DNA of 5,184 bases. Origin: Dehalobacter sp. CP (GTDB lineage Bacteria; Bacillota_B; Desulfitobacteriia; Desulfitobacteriales; Syntrophobotulaceae). The translations under genes were made by a program, and so were the position numbers. The stretch lies in contig VMEE01000047.1 of assembly GCA_009910795.1 (NCBI GenBank), forward strand, positions 1 to 5,184, given 5' to 3'. How positions within the stretch are numbered: position 1 is the stretch's first letter; each line of letters opens with the position of its first letter. Below are positions 1 to 4,466 of this stretch, one piece after another. The notes under the pieces are model-generated. The model did not search any database and was not told the DNA's origin. It saw only the letters and a program-made list of their open reading frames with translations.

Positions 1-34
1 GACTTTTTGTATATTCATACAACCACTCCGCTTT

Positions 35-73
35 GGTTGAAAAAGTGTGCAAACTTTTTCAACTTTTTCAACC
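35..73. repeat. Triple 11-mer repeat / inverted repeat upstream of dinD
   Basis: The 11-mer GTTGAAAAAGT occurs once in forward orientation (36-46) and twice in reverse orientation (53-63 and 62-72, overlapping by 2 bases). The outer pair extends to perfect 12-bp arms (35-46 against 62-73), and the reverse copies form a 9-bp tandem repeat (AACTTTTTC at 52-60 and 61-69). There is no T-run after the arms, so it does not look like an intrinsic terminator. It lies about 65 bases upstream of the dinD -35 box. A protein-binding cluster or a simple folded structure are both possible; the function is unknown. Confidence 0.55.
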
Positions 74-139
74 ATATTTATTGTGATTGTACTATCTTCA
101 AGGCTACAATTCTATGTGATGGTGTCTTTGACGCTTACG

Positions 140-168
140 TTGAATTAGAACGTATGTTCGTTTATAAT
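140..168 (+). promoter_or_regulatory. dinD promoter (sigma-A type)
   Basis: The -35 element TTGAAT (140-145) and a perfect -10 element TATAAT (163-168) are separated by exactly 17 bases. Transcription would begin near 174-176, just before the Shine-Dalgarno site. This gives a very short leader and rules out the TTG at 168 as a start codon, because it lies in the -10 box. Confidence 0.85.
148..159. promoter_or_regulatory. LexA (DinR) SOS box
   Basis: The sequence GAACGTATGTTC is a perfect match to the Gram-positive SOS operator core GAAC-N4-GTTC, and the central bases GTAT fit the RNRY preference known from Bacillus. It lies entirely within the 17-bp spacer of the dinD promoter, so LexA binding would block RNA polymerase directly. 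This links the gene to DNA damage control from sequence alone. Confidence 0.9.
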
Positions 169-191
169 TGTCTCAGAGGAGGAGAGCTCAT

Positions 192-1028
192 ATGACTGAG
201 ATTGAAAGATATTCGGAAAAAACTTTTGAAGCCATCAAACATTTTACTGCAGAAGGTATAGAGTTTTGGTATGCCAGAGAGTTAAAGGCTGTTTTGGAAT
301 ACAAGCAATGGCGCAGGTTTAGTGAAGTTATCGATAAAGCAAAAATTGCTTGCCAAAACAGTGGCAATATTTTGTCTGACCATTTTGCCAACGTTGGCAA
401 AATGGTTGATATCGGTTCAGGTGCTGAACGAGAGATAGAAGATATAATGCTTTCCCGTTACGCATGTTATTTAATTGTTCAAAATGGAGACTCTCGTAAA
501 AAAGTGATTGCAATCGGACAAACCTATTTTGCCGTAAAGACACGTCAACAAGAATTAATCGAAAACTATGACCAGTTGACCGAAGAACAGAAGCGTTTTG
601 CAATCCGTAACGAGATTATTGCCCATAATAAGTCTTTAGCTGAGGCGGCAAAAGGGGCCGGCGTTGTTGAAGCAAAGGATTATGCGATTTTTCAGAATAA
701 AGGGTACCAAGGGTTGTATGGCGGCTTAGGGGTGAAAGAAATCCATGAACGCAAAGGCTTAAAGAAAAGCCAAAAAATACTCGACCATATGGGAAGCACG
801 GAACTGGCGGCAAATCTATTCCGGGCCACTCAAACCGATGAAAAATTGAGAAGAGAGAATGTTAAAGGAAAAGAAAAAGCCAATCAGACTCATTTCCAAG
901 TAGGGAAAAAGGTACGGCAAACGATCAAAGAATTGGGAGGAACCATGCCGGAGGATTTACCGACACCTGGGAAGAGCATTCAGCAAATTGAGAAAGAACA
1001 TAAGAATAGGTATAAGGAAATAGAATAA
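192..1028 (+). CDS. dinD: DNA damage-inducible protein D (DinD)
   Basis: This is a 278-residue protein, close to the 274 residues of E. coli DinD, and it is recognisable along its full length. Conserved blocks visible are FWYARELKAVLEY (25-37), the LSRYACYLIVQNGD and GQTYFAVKTRQQE segments (87-121), FQNKGYQGLYGG, and the near-invariant ILDHMGSTELAANLFRATQT block towards the C-terminus, followed by HFQVGKKVRQTI and LGGTMPEDLPTP. Known for the family: dinD is a LexA-regulated SOS gene, and E. coli DinD has been reported to inhibit RecA-mediated strand exchange. The protein is cytoplasmic. The ATG at 192 is chosen because AGGAGG (177-182) sits 9 bases upstream, while the longer TTG start at 168 falls inside the -10 box. 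The gene is monocistronic as far as can be seen and appears intact. In Firmicutes it is often accessory and associated with mobile DNA, which fits the surrounding gene scraps. Confidence 0.95.
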   Translation: MTEIERYSEKTFEAIKHFTAEGIEFWYARELKAVLEYKQWRRFSEVIDKAKIACQNSGNILSDHFANVGKMVDIGSGAEREIEDIMLSRYACYLIVQNGDSRKKVIAIGQTYFAVKTRQQELIENYDQLTEEQKRFAIRNEIIAHNKSLAEAAKGAGVVEAKDYAIFQNKGYQGLYGGLGVKEIHERKGLKKSQKILDHMGSTELAANLFRATQTDEKLRRENVKGKEKANQTHFQVGKKVRQTIKELGGTMPEDLPTPGKSIQQIEKEHKNRYKEIE

Positions 1029-1109
1029 GAAACGATTCCTTTGTTTTGCAGCGGCAACGTTCAGGTTCGAGAATACGTTCTGTAATTGGCTCTGCACTAC
1101 GCGCATTAA

Positions 1110-1214
1110 ATTATATGGACCGAGAACACCTGGAATCCGGTGACGGGCTGCACCAAAATATCTGACGGCTGTAAGAATTGCTATGCTTATCGTATGACCA
1201 GAAGAAATAGTTGA
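1110..1214 (+). pseudogene. DUF5131 (phage Gp37/Gp68) N-terminal remnant
   Basis: Between an in-frame TAA at 1107-1109 and a TGA at 1212-1214, 34 codons encode a peptide containing [18 protein letters not shown] followed by CKNCYAYRM. This is the N-terminal signature of the DUF5131 family (Pfam formerly Gp37_Gp68), where [11 protein letters not shown] and the closely spaced cysteines (here C-x6-C-x2-C) are highly conserved. The family is common in phages and mobile elements, and part of it is the 'three-Cys-motif' group that pairs with TcmP; its biochemical role is unsettled. Full-length members are roughly 200-300 residues, so only the first eighth or so remains. No in-frame start codon or Shine-Dalgarno site precedes it, and the reading frame stops right after the signature. 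It is therefore a dead scrap lying 81 bases after dinD. The intervening 1029-1109 encodes nothing I recognise. Confidence 0.75.
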
Positions 1215-1234
1215 TATAAAAAAGTGTTTCTTCA

Positions 1235-1765
1235 TCATTTAGTAGCTTCTTTTTTTTCATTAGATATTTGCTTTTGATCATTATTTAGTTTTTTGTTCTC
1301 AGTAAATATTTTCTGGTTCTTTATAGATTCTTCGTCTATAAATATTGTGTATGTAGCTTCTTTCAACATAGGTTTATCAGCCAAAAGAATAAACTTGTTA
1401 GTTGAATTCTTTATTATATAGAGTCTATCATGTTCCTTGTCTTCTATATAGAAGTTTTTACCATAACCAAGCCTTTCCGCAATAGGAATAAACAAGAAGT
1501 AGAGAACTTCTAATGCAAGGAAAAAACATAATATTGAGACTGTAACAAATGCTGTTGCATTTTGTAAATCTTGTTGAAGATAAAAATTATAGATAACCAA
1601 AGAAATTGGAAATCCAATAAATGTACCTAATACAAAATCTAAAAGTACCTTCTTTTTATCATCAATAAGTTTTCGTTCAAGAGGTTCTATTTTAAATAGA
1701 ATAATTGCTTGAACAAACAGGCCACCTATAAACACTATTGCTGCCCAGCTAAATATTTCATTCAT
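1235..1765 (-). CDS. Three-helix membrane protein, function unknown
   Basis: I do not recognise this 176-residue protein. It has three hydrophobic segments at roughly residues 5-25, 42-60 and 72-94, then a hydrophilic C-terminal half of about 80 residues ending in a lysine/asparagine-rich tail. A lysine-rich loop (KLIDDKKK) lies between helices 1 and 2. The C-terminal domain (about 100-150) alternates hydrophobic and charged residues like a small beta-rich fold. The ATG at 1765 is chosen over a GTG at 1774 because GGGGTG (1773-1778 on the complement) is a well-spaced ribosome site for the ATG and would overlap the GTG. The gene lies about 140 bases downstream of the Xre repressor on the same strand and has its own candidate promoter. 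Its base composition is strongly AT-rich. Position next to a phage-type repressor makes a superinfection-exclusion or immunity role conceivable, but nothing in the sequence demonstrates it. Confidence 0.75.
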   Translation of the reverse strand: MNEIFSWAAIVFIGGLFVQAIILFKIEPLERKLIDDKKKVLLDFVLGTFIGFPISLVIYNFYLQQDLQNATAFVTVSILCFFLALEVLYFLFIPIAERLGYGKNFYIEDKEHDRLYIIKNSTNKFILLADKPMLKEATYTIFIDEESIKNQKIFTENKKLNNDQKQISNEKKEATK

Positions 1766-1886
1766 AAATAACACCCCGATATCATGTTATCATTGATAAA
1801 TCGCAGATAGAAAAATGGGTGCTCTCTCGAAAGTAAGCTCCCGTTAAATGATTATTTCGAAAAATACACTGTAGCGAGTTTCATTA

Positions 1887-1914
1887 AGTATATCACTGTT
1901 GTGATTAACGGTAA
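1887..1914 (-). promoter_or_regulatory. Candidate promoter for the membrane protein gene
   Basis: Read on the complement, an extended -10 element TGATATACT (1887-1895) lies 16 bases after a weak -35 TTACCG (1909-1914). The -35 overlaps the last codons of the Xre gene. The resulting leader would be a little over 110 bases, and it contains an imperfect dyad (TTATCA-T-TGATAA at 1787-1799) close to the start codon. This promoter would let the membrane protein be expressed independently of the repressor. Confidence 0.45.
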
Positions 1915-2117
1915 GGTTTTCTATTATCAGTAAGCCCGAGCAAATAGTCAATACTTGTACCGTAGAATTTCGCGAGTTTAATCAGCGAGACACTGGGAAT
2001 ATCCAAAGTTCCGCTTTCATACCTGGAATAGGTTGTCTGGCTGACATTTAACAAATCAGCGAGCGTTTGTTGATTGAGGTCACGGTCTTCTCTTAAATCT
2101 CTGAGTCGTTGGTACAT
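1905..2117 (-). CDS. Xre/Cro-C1-family transcriptional repressor
   Basis: A 70-residue, single-domain helix-turn-helix DNA-binding protein. The HTH_3 core spans roughly residues 3-58: helix 1 MYQRLRDLREDRDLNQ, the recognition region QQTLADLLNVSQTTYSRYESG (about 16-36), then IPSVSLIKLAKFYGTSIDYLLGLTD, all canonical for the family. There is no dimerisation or peptidase domain, so it resembles small phage/ICE-type repressors (Cro/C1, SinR or ImmR type) rather than a full LexA-like repressor. Two in-frame ATGs exist, at 2126 and 2117. Neither has a strong Shine-Dalgarno site, and 2117 is preferred because family members usually begin a few residues before 'RLRDLRED'. It is divergent from the plus-strand unit at 2216-2642, and the shared control region carries two matching dyads, so autoregulation plus control of the divergent genes is likely. 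No ImmA-type metallopeptidase partner is present next to it. Confidence 0.92.
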   Translation of the reverse strand: MYQRLRDLREDRDLNQQTLADLLNVSQTTYSRYESGTLDIPSVSLIKLAKFYGTSIDYLLGLTDNRKPYR

Positions 2118-2144
2118 AATAATCATCTGGGTACTATTGTAAAT

Positions 2145-2161
2145 TATGCAATAAGCGCATA
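2145..2161. promoter_or_regulatory. Operator O2 (TATGC-N7-GCATA)
   Basis: This dyad has half-sites TATGC (2145-2149) and GCATA (2157-2161) separated by 7 bases. It has exactly the same half-sites and spacing as the second dyad 25 bp away. It lies immediately upstream of the -35 of the divergent plus-strand promoter and within the likely promoter region of the repressor gene itself, so it is the best candidate for autoregulation by the Xre protein. Confidence 0.65.
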
Positions 2162-2190
2162 TTGATTTTTATGCGCTTTTCGCATAAAAT
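2162..2190 (+). promoter_or_regulatory. Divergent promoter for the 2216-2642 unit
   Basis: TTGATT (2162-2167) and TAAAAT (2185-2190) are separated by exactly 17 bases, a good housekeeping promoter reading to the right. The O1 dyad fills the spacer and touches the -10 box, so repressor binding would occlude it. Transcription would start near 2197, about 20 bases before the micro-ORF. Confidence 0.65.
2167..2189. promoter_or_regulatory. Operator O1 (TATGC-N7-GCATA core)
   Basis: Perfect 9-bp inverted arms TTTTATGCG (2167-2175) and CGCATAAAA (2181-2189) flank CTTTT. The core TATGC-N7-GCATA (2170-2186) is identical in half-site and spacing to O2. The centre-to-centre distance is 25 bp, about two and a half helical turns. 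It overlaps the divergent promoter, the classical position for a repressor operator. Confidence 0.75.
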
Positions 2191-2215
2191 AGTATTTGCT
2201 GAATCATCTCATAGT

Positions 2216-2290
2216 ATGAATACCGAAGAATCATTTATTGAGTTAGCAATGACCGTCCTGATGATTCAAGTAACCCTAAAGAATTTATGA
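2216..2290 (+). CDS. Candidate 24-residue micro-ORF
   Basis: An ATG at 2216 opens a 24-codon frame (MNTEESFIELAMTVLMIQV then a short tail) ending at TGA 2288-2290. It is the first frame on the transcript predicted from the divergent promoter. The peptide has an acidic N-terminus and a hydrophobic middle that could form a short amphipathic or membrane-associated helix. Its stop codon overlaps the Shine-Dalgarno site of the next gene, an arrangement typical of translational coupling. Against it: there is no recognisable ribosome site before the ATG, though the leader would be only about 20 bases. It may be a leader peptide or chance. Confidence 0.35.
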   Translation: MNTEESFIELAMTVLMIQVTLKNL

Positions 2291-2303
2291 GGAGCGGGAA
2301 AAG

Positions 2304-2642
2304 ATGCAAGAAGGCAAACATAAGCAAATGGATGATACGATCCGGCTCGTAAGGTGGTTATCCGAACATCCCAAAATCCAAAGCAGGCTGTGTGATGGGG
2401 AATTTGAATCGACAGCGGGAGAGTGTATCGAAATGATCGAAATGCTGGAGAAATATTCATTCTACGATATGATCTTCATTCTTTTGATGAAGAATCGCCA
2501 CGATCCGGTGATCGATGAGGCCCTTACCAAGACTGTTACGGAAAAGATCGCAAATGAATGGGAGAGAATCGGAACGGAGCAAATGTGCCGAGATATTAAA
2601 GAACGGATCAGAAAGGAAATAAAGATAAATGAGGTTTCATAA
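2304..2642 (+). CDS. Hypothetical protein, 112 residues, under Xre control
   Basis: I do not recognise this protein. It is 112 residues, charged and apparently mostly helical, with no signal peptide or convincing membrane segment; the short hydrophobic run YDMIFILLM (about 54-62) is flanked by charged residues and is probably a buried helix. Two cysteines occur near residues 30 and 41, and a third near 97. The C-terminal third is rich in Lys/Glu/Arg. The ATG at 2304 is well supported by AGGAG (2290-2294) with 9 bases of spacing; a later in-frame ATG at 2331 has no such site. It is the main product of the transcription unit divergent from the Xre repressor, so it is presumably expressed when the repressor is released. 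It could be an early phage/ICE gene product or a repressor-controlled accessory protein; the sequence does not decide. Confidence 0.8.
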   Translation: MQEGKHKQMDDTIRLVRWLSEHPKIQSRLCDGEFESTAGECIEMIEMLEKYSFYDMIFILLMKNRHDPVIDEALTKTVTEKIANEWERIGTEQMCRDIKERIRKEIKINEVS

Positions 2643-2725
2643 TAACGGGACCTAAAGTGAATTTATCATCAGTTGTTAAAAAATCGAAACGGGGGATCAT
2701 GGTTAAGTTAATTTATAGGAGTTCT

Positions 2726-3391
2726 TTATTTTTTCTTTTTTCTTAATAGAAACCAAGCCACAATAGCAGCTACAACACCATAGCCGAGAACAGAAGAACC
2801 GGATTCATCTTGATTGCTATTTGTCTCTATCATTTCTTGAGTTTCTTGTTCCGAAGAAGCTTGTTCTTCAGTGACTGTTGAAACAGGCTTTGCTTTTTCG
2901 TCAATATTTAAAGTGATACTATTTGTTTTTCCATTACTTGATTTAGCTGTTATGATCGCGGAACCAGGATTTATTGCTGTAACCATACCATCTTCACTAA
3001 CTATAGCAACATTGATATCACTTGATGACCAAGTAATAGATTTATTCTCTGCATCTGAAGGGTAAATAGCAGCACTTAATACAGTTTCGGCTCCAACTTC
3101 TAATACAGTGTTATCCATAGAATTGATCATTACAGAGCTAACGTCAACTGGTTCAGGGATTGTTGTTTTTTCTGGTGTTTCATATGGGCAGACTCCATTA
3201 GGATGTAAGTGAGGGCCGTAACCATGATGATAATGGTAATAACCTAATCCACTAGCATTTTTGTTATCTCTGTGTCCACCGTTTGAATCAGTTCTTCCTG
3301 AATGGGCAAAAGTATTAGATGAAAATAACAACAAAATAATTACGATAGATAATAGGATTCTTCCAATTGTTTTTGTTTTTTCTCTTATCAA
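2726..3391 (-). CDS. Secreted YHYH-domain / Big_2 Ig-like surface protein
   Basis: A 221-residue exported protein. Residues 1-29 form a classical signal peptide: basic start (REKTKTIGR), a long hydrophobic core, and a signal peptidase I site ending TFA at 29. The mature chain begins HSGRTDSNGGH and contains GYYHYHHGYGPHLHP and a conserved NGVCPY (to residue 70); this is the His-rich YHYH domain, presumed to bind metal. A linker leads to a bacterial Ig-like group 2 domain (about 84-163) with the hallmark ITWSSSDINVAIVSEDGMVTAINPG-type core. A Glu/Ser/Gln-rich spacer (about 165-197) follows, then a C-terminal membrane segment (about 200-216) and RKKKK stop-transfer tail; there is no LPXTG motif before it. 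The start is TTG at 3391, with AGGGAG about 8 bases upstream; the closer ATG is out of frame and stops after three codons. It is monocistronic and AT-rich. Likely role: cell-surface protein with a metal-binding head; the exact function is unknown. Confidence 0.88.
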   Translation of the reverse strand: MIREKTKTIGRILLSIVIILLLFSSNTFAHSGRTDSNGGHRDNKNASGLGYYHYHHGYGPHLHPNGVCPYETPEKTTIPEPVDVSSVMINSMDNTVLEVGAETVLSAAIYPSDAENKSITWSSSDINVAIVSEDGMVTAINPGSAIITAKSSNGKTNSITLNIDEKAKPVSTVTEEQASSEQETQEMIETNSNQDESGSSVLGYGVVAAIVAWFLLRKKKK

Positions 3392-3442
3392 CGAAACATC
3401 TCCCTAGTAATAGTAAAGAATGAGCCTAGTTAAGTGTTGAAA

Positions 3443-3470
3443 ATTGTAAATTTCTATATAAAAAAGTCGA
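3443..3470 (-). promoter_or_regulatory. Candidate promoter of the YHYH gene
   Basis: On the complement, TCGACT (3465-3470) and TACAAT (3443-3448) are separated by 16 bases, in front of the YHYH gene with a leader of roughly 45 bases. The match is moderate, and the region is so AT-rich that chance matches are likely. Confidence 0.4.
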
Positions 3471-3689
3471 AACCCCTTAACAACATAAGAACCATTATTC
3501 TTTCAAGAATAACAGTTCAAATTATGGATACATTTTTTGATTCAATTGCTAAAAATTCCGATTTTAGAAAATTACAAGTTTATTTTAACATAATTTACTA
3601 AATATTTGTGAAAAAATTTGGGAATTTAGAAAAACAGTAATTCAAAAAATTCGAATAACTGTTTCTGGTGGAAAAAAATTTCTTTAAAA
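3471..3689. other. AT-rich intergenic stretch with two dyads
   Basis: No gene is visible here. Composition is extremely AT-rich (12 G/C in the 60 bases 3601-3660, counted by hand). It holds a perfect 8-bp dyad TTATTCTT-TC-AAGAATAA (3495-3512) upstream of the YHYH promoter region, and an imperfect 9-bp dyad (CAGTAATTC at 3635-3643 against GAATAACTG at 3653-3661, one mismatch) just before the RhuM remnant. No T-run follows in a way that would make a terminator. Confidence 0.5.
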
Positions 3690-3782
3690 GTTTCTGTCGG
3701 CTATCGTGTAAAATCCCTTCGGGGTACGCAGTTCCGCCGTTGGGCGCTGGAAGTGCTGAAGGTGCAGAATTACGTAAAGCTC
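3690..3782 (+). pseudogene. RhuM-family protein, internal remnant
   Basis: One frame reads VSVGYRVKSLRGTQFRRW followed by ALEVLK. This matches the conserved segment of the RhuM (virulence RhuM/Fic-DOC-associated) family, where the typical text is 'ISVGYRVNSKRGTQFRIWAT..LKEYLVKGF'. After ALEVLK the expected continuation is lost and the frame wanders into unrelated sequence before ending. Upstream of about 3690 the frame runs into the AT-rich spacer without the family's N-terminal part. Full RhuM proteins are around 300 or more residues, so only about 25-30 recognisable codons remain and no start or ribosome site exists. The family is common on phages, genomic islands and near restriction systems, but its biochemical role is not firmly established. 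The fragment lies at a sharp change in base composition, suggesting a recombination or deletion junction. Confidence 0.7.
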
Positions 3783-3792
3783 ATTGTACTAG

Positions 3793-3810
3793 GGCGGCCT
3801 TGCGGCCGCC
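3793..3810. repeat. GC-rich hairpin GGCGGCC/GGCCGCC
   Basis: Perfect 7-bp arms (3793-3799 and 3804-3810) enclose a 4-base loop; on the minus strand the loop reads GCAA, a stable GNRA tetraloop. It lies about 60 bases beyond the end of the minus-strand DUF2922 gene, so it could act as an mRNA 3'-end stabiliser or a factor-dependent stop. No U-run follows on either strand, so it is not a standard intrinsic terminator. Confidence 0.45.
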
Positions 3811-3871
3811 AATCCCTCAAAATGATGCCTTGGAACCAGCCATGCTCTCCGGACAGCTTAGCCGGAATATT

Positions 3872-4111
3872 TTATTCTTGGGGGGGATCGTAGAGGTCGT
3901 CCGTGGTAGTATCTACCACTTTAATATCTCTCTTGCTTGCCAGATCCCCACTGGGAGTTGCAAAAATATTTTTTGCCGTGATGAGGTCCATGACCGCCCC
4001 GACTTGGGTAAGCGTAAGGCCTGTCTTTGGCTGGGGAAGGGTAATGGTAAACGCATTACCACCTGCGGTCGTGAATACCATTCTTAAAACTTTCTGGTTA
4101 GTGATTGCCAT
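3872..4111 (-). CDS. DUF2922 family protein
   Basis: A 79-residue protein of usual length for the family. It carries the DUF2922 pattern: LRMVFTTAGGNAFTITLPQP (about 9-28), then LTLTQVGAVMDLITAKNIFATPSGDL (about 32-57), where the 'MDxIIAKNIF' motif is the family hallmark, and a beta-rich end. It is predicted to be a small cytoplasmic protein; the molecular function of the family is unknown. The ATG at 4111 follows a GGTGG-type ribosome site with about 9 bases spacing. It lies 38 bases downstream of the DUF1659 gene on the same strand and is almost certainly cotranscribed with it. The pair frequently occurs together in Bacillus and Clostridia, often with a short YvrJ gene, which is not found downstream here. 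The last codons before the stop include a run of seven C residues, a possible slippage or sequencing-error site, although the protein length looks normal. Confidence 0.85.
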   Translation of the reverse strand: MAITNQKVLRMVFTTAGGNAFTITLPQPKTGLTLTQVGAVMDLITAKNIFATPSGDLASKRDIKVVDTTTDDLYDPPQE

Positions 4112-4149
4112 GCTCTGTCACCACCCTGGAATTATTTGCTCCGGCCGGT

Positions 4150-4374
4150 TTATTCATCGGTCAGCTCGAAAATTTTCAGGCGGCGGATATCTGTCAATGG
4201 ATAATCCACCAGGCTTGATAAAGCGACAGCCACATCGTATACGTCCTGATCGGTTGCCGTTGCTTTAACGCCGGTCAGGCTTTTTTGCCGGAGAACAGGC
4301 GCACCGCCGGCGGTAGTCCCTGTCTGATAGCGGGTTGCCAGCACTGAATCCAATGTGTTTACCACTAATGTCAT
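4150..4374 (-). CDS. DUF1659 family protein
   Basis: A 74-residue protein matching DUF1659 over its whole length: an N-terminal strand region ending LATRYQTGTTAGGAPVLRQK (about 12-31), then the hallmark ATDQDVYDVAVALSSLVDYPL (about 39-59) and a C-terminal strand RRLKIFELTDE. Function is unknown; members are small, soluble and conserved in Firmicutes. The ATG at 4374 is preceded by AGAGGT (on the complement) with about 6 bases spacing. It is the first gene of a two-gene unit with DUF2922 (38-base gap), and it lies 92 bases downstream of the DUF3102 gene, so it may have its own promoter in that gap. Confidence 0.87.
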   Translation of the reverse strand: MTLVVNTLDSVLATRYQTGTTAGGAPVLRQKSLTGVKATATDQDVYDVAVALSSLVDYPLTDIRRLKIFELTDE

Positions 4375-4389
4375 AAGCTTACCTCTTTT

Positions 4390-4466
4390 CCTGGTTTTCT
4401 GCTTGTCCGAAGAGCATGTCCTTTTTAGTATATGCCCATCGTTTTCCGGGGGTGACTGTAAAGAAA
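4390..4466 (-). promoter_or_regulatory. Possible promoter region of the DUF1659-DUF2922 unit
   Basis: The gap between the DUF3102 stop and the DUF1659 start contains, on the complement, CATATACTA preceded 16 bases upstream by CACC. This resembles the sporulation sigma-K/sigma-E type -10 (CATANNNTA) with a sigma-K-like -35 (AC). TATACT alone could also serve as a sigma-A -10, but no good -35 is at the right distance. No terminator hairpin is seen in the gap, so read-through from DUF3102 is equally possible. Confidence 0.25.

Noticed and set aside
7..195. 62-codon plus-strand frame upstream of dinD
   Set aside because: It crosses the repeats, the promoter and the LexA box, and has no ribosome site.
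1069..1082. Second LexA-like box (GAATACGTTC)
   Set aside because: The half-sites are two bases too close for the GAAC-N4-GTTC pattern, and the first half-site is imperfect.
957..1238. 93-codon minus-strand frame
   Set aside because: It overlaps the end of dinD and the DUF5131 remnant on the other strand and has no ribosome site or recognisable pattern.
1201..1260. Terminator for dinD from GAAGAAA/TTTCTTC and the T-run near 1248-1258
   Set aside because: The arms are 7 bp with a 19-base loop and the T-run does not directly follow the stem, so the evidence is too weak.
3793..3810. Intrinsic terminator
   Set aside because: The hairpin is strong, but neither strand has a following U-run.
3823..3860. 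Remnant of a YvrJ gene after DUF2922 (ATG after GGAGAGC on the minus strand)
   Set aside because: The frame stops after eight codons and shows no YvrJ-like sequence.
3668..4087. 139-codon plus-strand frame starting ATGGAAAAA-like (GTG)
   Set aside because: It runs in a different frame from the recognisable RhuM codons, lies mostly antisense to DUF2922, and its translation has no family-like pattern.
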